Assembly (NCBI GenBank): GCA_943736015.1
Contig: OX031063.1
Location: forward strand, 31,926,172-31,990,171
Reading direction: 5' to 3'
Length of the DNA stretch: 64,000 bases
DNA from: Tridacna crocea
Lineage: Eukaryota; Mollusca; Bivalvia; Cardiida; Cardiidae
Shown here: in pieces, positions 12,363 through 22,384 of the stretch
Layout of the letters: each line of letters opens with the position of its first letter
How positions within the stretch are numbered: position 1 is the first letter of the stretch
The notes under the pieces: model-generated
Database searches by the model: none
What the model was told of the DNA's origin: nothing
Seen by the model: only the letters and a program-made list of their open reading frames with translations
Position numbers and translations under genes: made by a program

Positions 12363-13265
12363 TGGATTGAACCAAGTTTTATATACTGTTATAACTTTGA
12401 TACTTTCCAAATTGCTTTGCCTTTTATTCTTACAGAGTCTGCATGCATAATGAAGGGAAGAGGTGAAGCACCATTCAGATTTCTTACTCCAGACAGTAAA
12501 GTTTTGGATCAAATTTTACAACAATATATCTTTTAAACCATGGCATAGCCTGAATCAAGTAATCTCTTCAATTATATGATATATTTTTATCCATAATCAT
12601 ATTTATATACAGTAGCAAAATGTAAAATGTAAAACCACAGCATAGACTGAAGCAAGTTTAATGTTCTACAACCATTTAACAATGACCTGTATTGAACCAA
12701 GTTTAATGTGTTTCATAAGTATGAATTTTGCATGGAAAGACAAAATAAAGCAATTCATATCGGCATAATGTCGGCCTGGATCGAATCAAGTTATTCAGTT
12801 ATATCACGTGTCTTAAACCCTTTATCCTACAATAGTATTTACACAGTGGTTGTTACATCAGTATGATCATGGCCATGATTGTACCAAGTTTTATATACTG
12901 TTATCGCTGTTATACTTCCAAAAATTCTTTTTTCTTACAGAGTCTTCATGCATGGTGGAGGGAAGAGGTGAAGCACCATACTTATTCCAGACAGTAAATC
13001 TTCAGATCAAATTTTCAGAAAAATAAATCTTATAAACCGTGGAATAGCCTGAAACAAGTAATATTTTCATTTATATCATATATTCTTTACCCAGAATCAT
13101 ATTTGCATACAGTAACACAATGTATAAAGTAAAACCACAGCATGGATTGAACCAAGTTTAATGTACTACAAACATTTAACAATGGCTTGGATTGAACCAT
13201 TAGTTCAATGCGTTTCATAAGTATGCATGATTGTTGCACATAAGTTTTCATGACAGTTGCATAGA

Positions 13266-13487
13266 TTAACCAATTACCACACAATTCCTACTTTGACGAC
13301 CCTGAGAAAAAGCCTTCAGAAATCGTATCAGGAAAAGAAGAAGATGCTGGTAACCAGCATTTTCTACTTTTCCCGCCATGTTTTCTACCCTTCATAAAAC
13401 TAATTTCAAATTTAGATTCACTTTTGTCGTCTGCAAGTGCTTTCAATTTGGACCAGTGTAAAATTTTGTTCTTTGATAACGAGTTAA
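13266..13487 (+). repeat. TTAA-hairpin MITE inside the array (duplicate of 8247)
   Basis: It has the same position in the unit and the same orientation as the copy at 8247, about 5.02 kb away. The two arose by duplication of one insertion rather than by two insertions. The palindrome arms have drifted (GAAGAAGATGCTGG against AGAAAATGCTGG). Confidence 0.92.
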
Positions 13488-14635
13488 ACAAGATATAACA
13501 ATTTACATCAGCATAACGTCGGCCTGGATTGAACCAAATAATAGTCAGTCATGTGTCTAAAACCCTTTATTCAACAATTATATTAAGAAAGTGGTAGTTA
13601 CATAAGTATGATCATGGCCAGGATTGAACCAAGTATTATATACTGTTATAGCTGTGATACTTCCCAAATTTCTGTGTACTTACAGAGTCTGCATGCATGG
13701 TGGATGGAAGAGGTGAAGTACCATTCTTATTCCGGACAGTAAAGTTTTAAATCGAATTTTCACTAAAATACATATTGTAAACCATGGCATAGCCTGAAGC
13801 AAGTAGTCTCTTCAATTATATCGTATTTTTTTTTATCCATAATCATATTTACATACAGTAGCAAAATGTATAAAGTAAAAGCGCAGCATGGATTGAAGCA
13901 AGTTTAATGCTCTACAACCATTTAACAATAGCTTGGATTGAACTATTAGCTTAATGAGTTTCATGCGTATGTATGACTGTTGCATAGATTAAACAAAATA
14001 TAACTATTTACAGCAGAATAACGTCGGCCTGGATCGAACCAAGTAATATTTAGTTATATCATTAGTCTTAAACCCTTTATCCGACAATCATAGTTACAAA
14101 GTGGTAGTTACATCAGTATGATCATGGCCAGGATTGAATCAGGTTTTATATACTGTTATAGCTGTAATACTTCCCAAATTTCTTAGTCTGCATGCATGGT
14201 GAAGGGAAGAAGTGAAGCAGCATTCTTATTTCAGACAGTAATATTCAGTTATATCATGTGTCTTAAACCCTTTATCCGACAATCGTATTTACCCAGTGGT
14301 AGTTACATCAGTATGGTCATGGCCAGGATTAAATCAAGTTTTATACACTGTTATATTATGTATAAGGCAACTTTAGGTCTTTATGAAAGAGAATTGCAAA
14401 GTTACAGCAACACATTGATGACTGTTATGTTGATTTGATACTCGTTAATATTACTTCTTTTGGCTTATATTTCAATATTCCAAGTCATACCACTGTAACA
14501 GCTCACTTAGGTGTCCTTGGTTTTACCGGTATAAGGACTCTGGACTATAGACCCTACAAACTTATGAATGTGTCTAAAATCTGATAATGTTAGTAAAGAA
14601 ATGATGGCTATGGATGTGTCTGAAATTTGTTGTAG

Positions 14636-14831
14636 GGAACTAAGATGATGAGACCAAGAAGCACAGCCTATAACACACAGATGGAAGACTAACATGTATG
14701 AACAGGCTAGATTATGTTCAAGAACAATTGAGAAGAGTAGCCACTACAAGATAAATGGGAAGACCGATGTTGATGAACAGTGCCTTGATGATGTTCCGGA
14801 GAGAAGCAAGACATCACCACTAACAGATTGA
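14636..14831 (+). CDS. Candidate exon(s) after the array
   Basis: After the acceptor TTTGTTGTAG the phase-0 frame reads GTKMMRPRSTAYNTQMED and stops at 14690. In another frame an open stretch of 59 codons (14652-14831) includes MYEQARLCSRTIEKSSHYK, NGKTDVDEQCLDDVPERSK and TSPLTD before a TGA. Both look protein-like and only one can be right; a frameshift between them is possible. No family was recognised. It lies just past the array and could be a downstream exon of the same + strand gene. Confidence 0.35.
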
Positions 14832-15015
14832 GAATGTATGGCGATGGCTGATGTGTTGAAGAATATTCAATGGAGTGATAACAAGTAACTTTATTATGAA
14901 TATCTTTTCCAAACAAATCACAACTTTATTAAGCAAGGCGTCTGAAAATACTGTACACAGCAATTTTCCTTTTCCAGCAGTGTGTTTTATCTCTTCAGAG
15001 ATAAATCCTATTACT

Positions 15016-15254
15016 GAACTTTTTACCGAACAAAATTCTAGAATTTTCCAAATTGAAAGCACTTGCAGATGTCTAGATTTGATTTTAATCTTGAAATTTG
15101 TTTTTTGATGGGTAGGAAACATTGTTTTGTGGGGGGGGGGGGGGGAGGAGAAAAGGCTGGTTACCATAATTTTCTCCTTTTTCTCCCACAATATTTACAA
15201 AAGTATTCTTTCTGAGGGTCGTGAAGACCCGTGATTTTTTTTAGAAAGGGTTAA
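15016..15254 (-). repeat. TTAA-hairpin MITE with G-run, reverse orientation
   Basis: TTTTTACCGAACAAAATTC, GAAAGCACTTGCAGATG and the end TAGAAAGGGTTAA identify the family. A poly-G run (15130-15145) sits inside the left palindrome arm. Confidence 0.78.
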
Positions 15255-15288
15255 ACATGCAATTGATTTGTGAAACTGTTTACCCTTT

Positions 15289-15507
15289 ACTACAGAATTT
15301 GGAGTTCTAAAGATCCTGAGAGAGAACACTATTGAAAGCACGGGAAAAGAAAAAAAAAAAAACTAGTTACCAGTTTTAACTGCTCATCTCGCTATGTTTT
15401 CTATCCTTTTTTATTCAAATTTTAACATTTGAGTCACATTCAACTTGTAGCCTGTAAATAGTTGTAGCTTAGAACGGTAAAAAATTGTCATGTGGTTCAG
15501 GGTTATC
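15289..15507 (+). repeat. TTAA-hairpin MITE, decayed
   Basis: It begins GTTTACCCTTTACTACAGAA and ends GTGGTTCAGGGTTAT. The centre ACTAGTTACCAGT is disrupted by an A-run. Confidence 0.7.
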
Positions 15508-15716
15508 CATAACCACACAATCCCTACCTTTGACCACCCTGAGAAGGAAGCCTTTAGAAAGCATTGTGGGAAAAAGAGAAAATGCTGGTAAACAGCATTT
15601 TCTCCTTTTCCCACAATATTTTTTCTAACCCTTCGCAAAATAAATGCCAGATTTTGAGTTTGCAAACTATTTCGATTCGGACAAACCTAAAATTTTATTG
15701 TTTGGCAATGAGTTAA
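15503..15716 (+). repeat. TTAA-hairpin MITE
   Basis: It begins GGTTATCCATAACCACACAA, overlapping the terminus of the previous copy, and ends GGCAATGAGTTAA. The centre is AAAATGCTGGTAAACAGCAT. Confidence 0.82.
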
Positions 15717-15738
15717 ATAGTTTTAATTCTTTTTTCAG

Positions 15739-15854
15739 CAGACAACCTGGAGACTTTGAGACAATATATCCTAAAGAAGACAACCCCTGTTAAGAGATAA
15801 TCCCAAACTCAACTCTAGACGACCAGATTAATACAATATCTAAATGTCAAGAGT
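15739..15854 (+). CDS. Candidate terminal coding exon (unrecognised protein)
   Basis: A strong acceptor (TTTTAATTCTTTTTTCAG) precedes a frame reading DNLETLRQYILKKTTPVKR with stop at 15798, then a consensus donor GTAAGTGC at 15855. One carried base is needed, which the 60-nt type of array core would supply (TPD-T-DNLET). A second frame reads RQPGDFETIYPKEDNPC before a stop, so the frame is not certain. The stop lies about 55 nt before the donor, so if the next exon (16814) is used this transcript could be sensitive to nonsense-mediated decay. Confidence 0.4.
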
Positions 15855-15865
15855 GTAAGTGCTAT

Positions 15866-16110
15866 TAACTCTTATCAAGGGAACAACATTCTAGAAATTT
15901 CCAAATTTAACTTTTACTACATGGCACGGGAATAGGAAAAAATGCTGGTAACCAGCTACTTAACAGCAAAATAGCAGAGTTGTCAAAATTTATAGTATTA
16001 GCAGATGACAGTTTAAACAGAACTCAGTGATTAGTTTCGTCTTTAAAAGTTTGGAACGTGCTGTAGAAAAAGGGGAAAGTGCCAAAAAGCAGCTATTGCC
16101 TTCTTCATTT
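15866..16110 (-). repeat. Strongly decayed TTAA-hairpin MITE
   Basis: TTAACTCTTATCAAGGGAAC, AATGCTGGTAACCAGC and a GATGACAG-like word remain. Order and ends are disturbed. Confidence 0.4.
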
Positions 16111-16267
16111 CACCTGTTCCTGGCCTAATGCTGAATATTTATGTGCATGTAAATAGAACTCTTGACTATTATTCCAAAAATTATATACACACAGGAGGGT
16201 ACCTAGATACACAGGTATGCAATTTAACCCTTGGCATGCAAAATGTGACTCGAGGTGCTTTTGCATT

Positions 16268-16325
16268 CAGTGTAGACCAGGATCAGACGGCACTGAATGT
16301 GGAGCGTGATCTTGGATCTACACTG
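16268..16325. repeat. CAGTGTAGACC palindrome
   Basis: CAGTGTAGACCAGGATCAGA is faced by TGATCTTGGATCTACACTG. It belongs to the same dispersed small palindrome family as 2793, 53337 and 63331. Confidence 0.6.
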
Positions 16326-16558
16326 TCAGATGAGGAGATATGTCTCTGAAAAATAACTTTGAAAATGCAACATTTGCTTTTTGGTTTTTTTTTTATTTTC
16401 ACTAGGAACTGGAAATTTTCCAATATCTTAAATAGTTGATTAAGGGATGACTGGTATATGCGGCACAAAATATTTCCATGACTATTCAGAACATATGACA
16501 GGTGATGCTAAGGATAAAATTCAATATTAATGTATGTAAATGATTTTGACATGGGTCA

Positions 16559-16760
16559 GGTTAAATGAAGTAGATATACCAAATGACAAAAAATGTCCAA
16601 AGCTCAAAACATTTGCGGACAACAATTTTAACAAAGCTCAATGATTGGGTTTGTCAATAGAAGTTTGGTAAACATCATGGGAAAAGGAGAAAATGCTGGT
16701 TACCAGCATTTCCTCCTTTTCCCAAAATGTTTTGTAAAGGTTTCTGCCTGAGACCATGTT
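16559..16760 (-). repeat. TTAA-hairpin MITE, reverse orientation, 3' end lost
   Basis: It contains TTAAATGAAG at the left, ACATTTGCGGACAACAA, and a near-perfect palindrome ATGGGAAAAGGAGAAAATGC with centre GGTTACC. The right terminus is decayed. Confidence 0.75.
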
Positions 16761-16813
16761 AAACTAAAGTGTTCTAAAGTAAAGTGTTGAGTATAATTGT
16801 GTTTTTCTTTCAG

Positions 16814-17295
16814 ATTTGGCTAACCGATAGTTCATGAGTACAAGCATTCAACATATCCAGCTGTATTACAGGATATCTAGAACAACACTTTTTTTTTTCT
16901 TTTTACTTCAAAACACCTAGAATTGCTTTTCTTGTATAACAACAATTTAAGTCTAACAAATTTTGATATGTCATTTTTGAATAGTTTTTTTTTTTATCTA
17001 TTGTTTCAAAATGGTTTAAAAATTAATCTATCGTTCAATTTTTGATATTCATATTTGTTTTCACTTTTTTATATAACTTTCCATAAGTAGGTTAATGCTT
17101 TTTTTTTAACCTAAATCCATATTGTTGCTTTATTTTGTAATCAATCATGTACATGATCATAGATATTACTCTCAGACAGTAGCAGTGTCTTTTTACGGTC
17201 GACCGACTTCGTGAAAAAAGGGGAAACAGGTAGTCCTTTCACTTGAAATGTCCACTGTACTCTCTATTATAATAAAGCTATGCATTTTACCCGTC
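16814..17295 (+). other. Candidate 3' UTR exon with poly(A) signal
   Basis: The acceptor GTTTTTCTTTCAG at 16813 opens a T-rich segment without useful ORFs. AATAAA lies at 17271-17276. It could be the last exon of the + strand gene candidate that starts near 0.7 kb. AT-rich DNA often contains such signals by chance. Confidence 0.3.
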
Positions 17296-17739
17296 TTATC
17301 TTTTATGTGTTTATTTTGATATGTTGTGTATGTCAACAAAGGCTTAAATTATCATCTGAGAGCAATGTTTAATTTTTCATATTTATTGTCATGATGACCG
17401 ATTTCTTTTTTTTTTACTTATTTTTCATTCTAGGCGCCTAGATATAGCTATACATTTTGTTGTTGTTGCTCTAGGTTGTTGACTGGTTTCAATAAGGTGA
17501 TAGCATGCTATCTTGTTTACTCGGGCTACTTTTATCATCAGATTTTTTTTCTTTCTATTGTTAAGAGTTATGGGTACCCATATTTTTTGAAGCTGATAGT
17601 CTTTTTACGAATACCTTGGACCTATTGATACATTTAGTTTATCATACTTATAGTAGTTTGTTTTTGTTTACATTTGTACTCTTCTGTGTATCTATTATTT
17701 ACATCTGTGTTTTTAGTGATTTTTATATTACATGAACTT

Positions 17740-19000
17740 CAATTGTTTTTTGCTCCCAGTTATAGACGGTTCCTTTCCTGCAGTGATAATCAACAAGGTG
17801 TATATTTGACTTACCTATGAGTGGTTACATGTATTCAAACCATGTTTTACTTTCAGGTATTTTTGGTTAATGCGCACTGTTACAGTTTATTTAGAAAATA
17901 AACATGTTTCTATTGAGTATGCATGTGTTTGCTGGATGGTCTTAGTGTACATTAAAATCAGATACAAAGATTTACAGGTGGTGAAGGATGGCTGAAGGGG
18001 AGGAAGGAGGCCAATTTTGACAAATACAATTGTTTATTCATTTATCTTTAAAGAGTTTGGAAGCCTACATAAATGTCTTGTTGAGAATTATATTGTAGTC
18101 TGTTAATTATTAGCAGTGAAATAAATCTGTTTTATTGAGTCAAATGATTCGAATGACTGTTATTGCCTCTTTTTACATAGAATTGTTTTATATATTTCTT
18201 ATCACAAGATCATTGGTACCAATATTGTTATTATTGAAATGGATGGTTTGCCTGACATAATGGTGGTTGTTTATTAAACAGTCTTGTTTATGTGTCCTTA
18301 AATGCTGTTTTTTTGTACTGTTGAAATTCATCTACATCCGAGTTTGAAGAAATTGTATATTACATACAGTTTTCAGTCATTATTATTATTTTTTTTTTTA
18401 TGTCAACTAGTTATGAACTGTTCATGTCTTATTCCTGAAGTGATCATCAACAAGATGTTTATTTGTGAAAGCTGAAGTGATATTTTAATGAACACAAAAT
18501 TTCTGCTTGTGTGTCCAGTCACATTTTATGTAGAAATGTGCATGAACTGATTATTTGTGTGTTTGGAGGATGGTCTTGGTGTACACTAAAATCAGATGCA
18601 ATGATTTGACGGTGGTGATGGTTGGCTGAAGGGGAGGAAGGAGGCCAATTTTTGTAAATGAATCTTGACTTCATGTTTTCAGATGTTGTGAAACTTACAA
18701 AACTGTTCAGGTGAGAAAAGTGGTCAGGGATGCAAGTTGTAACCACTCTGTAATTTTTCAGCAGTAAACCAAATATGGTTTGAAGTTGTCATTGACTTAC
18801 ATAACCAGTCGTGGCCTTTGTTTACATATAACCTATGTATTCTTTGGTTTTTAACTCAAGATCATTGGTACCAATTTCATATTTAATCATCTATTAGTAA
18901 AGTTTGTTGACATGTTATTACTTGTACATGTATTTCAATAAGTATCAAGTTTCTGATCATGTACTTACATGTAGATTATTGAATGTTGGAAATTAAGAAT
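17740..19000 (+). repeat. Two-copy tandem duplication, ~640-bp period
   Basis: The words GATGGTCTT..GTGTACA, GGCTGAAGGGGAGGAAGGAG and CAAGATCATTGGTACCAAT each occur twice, at about 17.93/18.57 kb, 17.99/18.63 kb and 18.21/18.86 kb. The copies are diverged and no gene is evident. Confidence 0.75.
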
Positions 19001-19007
19001 TTGGGTT

Positions 19008-19180
19008 TTAACTCTTCCAGATGAGAATTTTGTTATGCTGGAATTGAATAAAATTGCAGACAACAAATTTATAGCGGCCAAAATGGTGGTATTTTTATCT
19101 GAAAGGGAAGAAAACAGTTTTCAAATGCCTTCATCCTCACAGCCATAAAAACCAGCAGGGCTTATCTGGGAGAGGGTTAA
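19008..19180 (-). repeat. TTAA-hairpin MITE lacking the palindrome core
   Basis: It begins TTAACTCTTCCAGATGAG and ends GAGAGGGTTAA. The hairpin centre is missing between GGGAAGAAAACAG and TTTTCAAATGCC. Confidence 0.6.
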
Positions 19181-19614
19181 GACAATTTTACTTGGACAAT
19201 TTGTAACGGGCATTTGCTAACCCAAAATGGCCCTTACAGAGGTGGCCTCCTTGTGGCAAGGGCTGGGCATTAATTATCTTTTGCGGGTAATGGTGGCAAA
19301 CAACCTCTTGTTCTTTGTATTTGCAATAATGTGAATAAACATTTGTTTTGAAACTTTGTTTTATTTATATCCTGTAAGTTGAAGAGTTACAGACCAGACA
19401 AAATGCTTCCCAATGAATTCCCCGAGCAGATATTTCCTACTTTACCTAAACTATTTCTATCAAATTTCCATAAAACTGCGATTTCCTTCTCTACCTATAC
19501 TATCTCTCACTTCAACGATAAAATCACAGTATTTGGACAGTATTGTTGTCCCTAAATACTTTCAATTCTGACTAAATATATACCATCTAACTCTACTAAA
19601 TGACATTTCAGACT

Positions 19615-19835
19615 TTAACCCATTACCACACAATCCCTACTTTTGACGCCCCTCAGAAAGAAGCCTGTAGAAAACATTATGGTAAAAGGAGAAAATGCTG
19701 GTAACCAGCATTTTCTCCTTTTCCCACAATGTTTTCTACCGTTCATTAATCAAATTTCAAAATTTTCAGTCACTTTTATTTTGTCGTCTGCAAATGCTTT
19801 CAATTTGGACCAGTCTGTCGTCTGCTAAAGGGTTA
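19615..19835 (+). repeat. TTAA-hairpin MITE
   Basis: It begins TTAACCCATTACCACACAAT and ends CTGCTAAAGGGTTAA. The palindrome GGAGAAAATGCTGGTAACC is intact. Confidence 0.9.
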
Positions 19836-19839
19836 AAAT

Positions 19840-20027
19840 ATTGGGGCATTCGTAGAGAATAAGTAAAATATGGCTCAGATGATGAAACCGGTCACTGAAA
19901 GAACAGAAAACATTATGGGCAGAGGAGAAAATGCTGGTGGCTATCATTTTCTCTTTTTTCCACATTTATTTCCCAAGGCTTCTCATTCAGGGTTGTTAAA
20001 ATTCTGGATTGTTTGGTAAAGGGTTAA
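19840..20027 (-). repeat. TTAA-hairpin MITE, reverse orientation
   Basis: GAAAACATTATGGGCAGAGG, a decayed centre (CTGGTGGCTATCA) and the end TTTGGTAAAGGGTTAA are present. It abuts the preceding copy. Confidence 0.7.
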
Positions 20028-20111
20028 AACACACACAAAATTCTTGTTTTAAAGGCCCAGAGAAAAGATTAGTTGTAAGAAACATGGGGTGAAAAAGAAC
20101 CAAAAAAATAT

Positions 20112-20300
20112 TTAAGCCTTTACCAAATAATTTCTGGCTGTTATGACCCTGAAATAGAAGCCTTTTGAAAACATTGTGGAAAAAGGAGAAAATGCTGGTT
20201 ACCAGCATTATCTCCTTTTCCCACAATTTTTTCTACCCTGCTGGAAATGAATTCTAAAATTTTTGGAGTTATCTTTTTGTCGACCGGTCAAAAACTTTGT
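20112..20300 (+). repeat. TTAA-hairpin MITE, 3' part decayed
   Basis: It begins TTAAGCCTTTACCAAATAAT. The palindrome is GGAGAAAATGCTGGTTACC. The right third does not reach a clean terminus. Confidence 0.75.
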
Positions 20301-20309
20301 AAAGGCTGA

Positions 20310-20530
20310 AAGGGAGTCTTTAACTTTTCACCACACACTCGGAGAAGCTTTTCATCCTTTTGTCACACAAAAAATTTCACTCTTTAATTCAAAAACATTT
20401 GCAGATGATAAATTCAAGTTCTCTGATGAGAAAGGAATATTGTATGGAAAAAAAAAAGAAAATGCTATCTACAAGCAGTTTCTCCTTTTCCTACAATGTT
20501 TTCAAAAGGCTTTTTACTTTGGAACTTGAC
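20310..20530 (-). repeat. Diverged TTAA-hairpin MITE
   Basis: CATTTGCAGATGATAAATTC, GAAAATGCTATCTACAAGC and CAATGTTTTCAAAAGGC preserve family order. The palindrome is imperfect. Confidence 0.55.
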
Positions 20531-20742
20531 TCCATAGATACTCATTTCTACGCAGTGCTTGTAGGAGCCTTTGGAAAACATTGTGACAAAAGGTGAAATT
20601 GCTTGTTATGAGCAATTTCACCTTTTGTCACAATAATTTCTTTGCTATCAAAAGGTTGTATGCACGTAAGAAACAGCTTCATCCTTGCTGTTTAGGGTCA
20701 ATCATAGATATCATAGAAATGCCTTACAGGGTAAAGGGTTAA
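20526..20742 (+). repeat. MITE subfamily B
   Basis: Its flanks differ from the main family: GACTCCATAGATACTC at the left and CTTCATCCTTGCTGTTTAGG and TACAGGGTAAAGGGTTAA at the right. The palindrome GTGACAAAAGGTGAAATTGC is long, with two arm mismatches next to the centre. Confidence 0.82.
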
Positions 20743-21023
20743 TTAGCCTAAGGGAGATAACTGAAAGAATTGTGGGAAGAGGAAAAAATATTAATCAGCA
20801 TTGCCTCCCTTGACACATTGTGTTATTTATCCTTTAAAAGACAAGATCCAATCATTTGAGCCATTTTTATTTGTCAACTTTCAAAAATGAAGGTTGATGG
20901 AAATCACAACAGAAATAAATGTAACAAAATGCGACAAAATGATTTGGAAATAAACGAAGTACTCTACCGAATTTATGAAAAAGGGAGACAATTTAATTGA
21001 ATGGTGAATGATGGAATGCTGCT

Positions 21024-21238
21024 TTAACCCTATACTCCATAGATGCTCTACTTGTAGGAGCATTTGGAAAACGTTGTGACAAAAGGTGAAATTGCTCGTG
21101 ACGAGCAATTTCACCTTTTGTCACAATGTTTTCTATGCTATCAAAAGGTGCCATACACATATGAAACTGCTTCATCCTTGCTGTTATTTAGGGTCAATTA
21201 GAGATACCATAGGAATGCCTTATGGGGTAAAAAGTTAA
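21024..21238 (+). repeat. MITE subfamily B, perfect palindrome
   Basis: It begins TTAACCCTATACTCCATAGA and ends GGGGTAAAAAGTTAA. The hairpin GTGACAAAAGGTGAAATTGC then CTCGTGACGAG has perfectly matching arms. Confidence 0.88.
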
Positions 21239-22380
21239 ATTTATTTCAAGTCACATGATGCTGACAGCTTGCTTATTGTATATCTCCAAAGTTTCACCAG
21301 TACTAGGCTAGAGCACTGAATTGCCTTGCGTAAGGACACTCTCACTAGAACCCGAGTGATTCGTATGAGCCTCAAACCTGGGGCCTTCAGACTGCGACTC
21401 CCACACTTAGCCATGCAGGACCTCCAGGGGATACTCCAGGTTGTTCAGTGTTTTACCACACAATTCCCAATTTTAACAATCCTGAGAAAATGTCCTAGCA
21501 ATTCTTTCCATGCATTCTATGAAAAAAAACATTTTAGCCACATTTGTGTTGTTGCTTACAAAAGCTTGGGAAATTAATGATGCAAGTCAAGAGCGACTTT
21601 TGGTAAAGAAATTATTAGGCAAGTCTAAAATTGTGTGTGTCTGTGTTTTTTTAATAGAGATTTAACTCTTTACAAAATGACAAAAACCTTGAACTAGTCC
21701 AAATTTAAAGCAATAAATAATAATAATAATAATACAGACAGTAATTTCAATGACTCGGGTGATGAAATTTGCCTTTGTTTCCACAATTCTGGCAAAAGAA
21801 ACACGTAAAGGTGCAATTTTTATTGTGCAAAAGAATATGAATTTTCAATAAAATGATGTATATTTATCCTATAATTTTCTTGTTTAACTGACAAAGAAAA
21901 ACACTTAAATCCAAATACAAGGTGAATTTCGGGACTGCATATATACCTTTTTCAAACGAAATCTCAGAAACGAGCACGGGTGCCCGCACCTCTATTTACT
22001 GTAGACCATTTTCCCATCCAATGTTCTTTCTCATTCCCAACTGCACAGATCGTCTCACCGAGAATGACCTGTACAATAGAATATCATAATATAAACAGTT
22101 TTATCTCGACCGTATGTCAAATACATCTCCACCGCGAGACTTATACTATAGGAAAAATGGCTTCAATAAATAAAGACGAACTTTACAACATATGTAGGTT
22201 TATTCATAGGATTTTGACTAATAAATGTTAATGAAACACTTCCTAAACACGGAAATAGGTGGACTGAAATAACCACATCAGTTGTGATCTATTTCTGTGA
22301 AATCAAGCTTGATAAGCAGTTCCACTGCACTACTGGTGTAAGTGGTTTTTGTAATACATGTATATATTATGTATAAATCA
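21239..22380. other. No gene seen; MITE fragment and (AAT)n
   Basis: A partial reverse MITE lies at about 21660-21800 (TTTAACTCTTTACAAAATGAC), interrupted by an (AAT)n run at 21717-21735. Nothing else recognisable was seen. Confidence 0.5.
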
Positions 22381-22384
22381 CTTT

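Larger units (their letters stand above)
4356..14238 (+). other. Repeated exon-like core inside the array
   Basis: After CTTACAG the core reads, in one frame, SACMVKGRGEAPFLFQT (53-nt type) or SACMVKGRGEAPFRFLTPD (60-nt type), then GTAAAG as donor. This frame is intact in 17 of 19 cores. The core at 7919 has a TGA, the core at 10626 has a 2-nt insertion, and the donor of the core at 5880 is changed to ATAAAG. The frame needs one base from an upstream exon, whereas the 54-nt exon at 3615 ends in phase 0, so inclusion would shift the frame unless another exon intervenes. The 60-nt type leaves one base and joins in frame to the 15739 exon (DNLETLRQYILKK); the 53-nt type leaves phase 0 and joins to the 14636 exon (GTKMMRPRSTAYN). 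This may be an alternative-exon array or an intronic satellite that happens to carry splice signals. Confidence 0.4.
4260..14340 (+). repeat. Tandem array of ~505-bp units, 19 exon-like cores
   Basis: Each unit repeats the words TCGGCCTGGATCGAACCAAG, CAGTAGCAAAATGTATAAAG, GATCATGGCCAGGATTGAAC and TTCTTTGTTCTTACAG. The exon-like core following the acceptor starts at 4356, 4859, 5374, 5880, 6380, 6893, 7416, 7919, 8671, 9138, 9638, 10119, 10626, 11146, 11628, 12436, 12941, 13686 and 14186. Spacing is about 470-520 bp except where an insertion adds length: MITEs at 8247 and 13266, and a SINE-like element at 12089. Two core types alternate irregularly: about 53 nt, and about 60 nt with an extra seven bases (cores at 5880, 7416, 9638, 11628, 12436). 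The array is + strand relative to the splice signals. Confidence 0.92.

Noticed and set aside
4356-14238. Conserved poison exons that always terminate the frame
   Set aside because: In the phase set by the exon at 3615 only about half of the cores contain a stop; the others are open, so a uniform poison-exon role does not fit.
4260-14340. CRISPR-like or centromeric satellite array
   Set aside because: Units of ~505 bp without short direct repeats and unique spacers rule out CRISPR. The array is too short and too rich in splice-like signals to call a centromeric satellite.
14820-15191. 123-codon minus-strand ORF
   Set aside because: The frame crosses the MITE at 15016-15254, its poly-G run and unrelated flanking DNA, and no splice or family evidence supports it.
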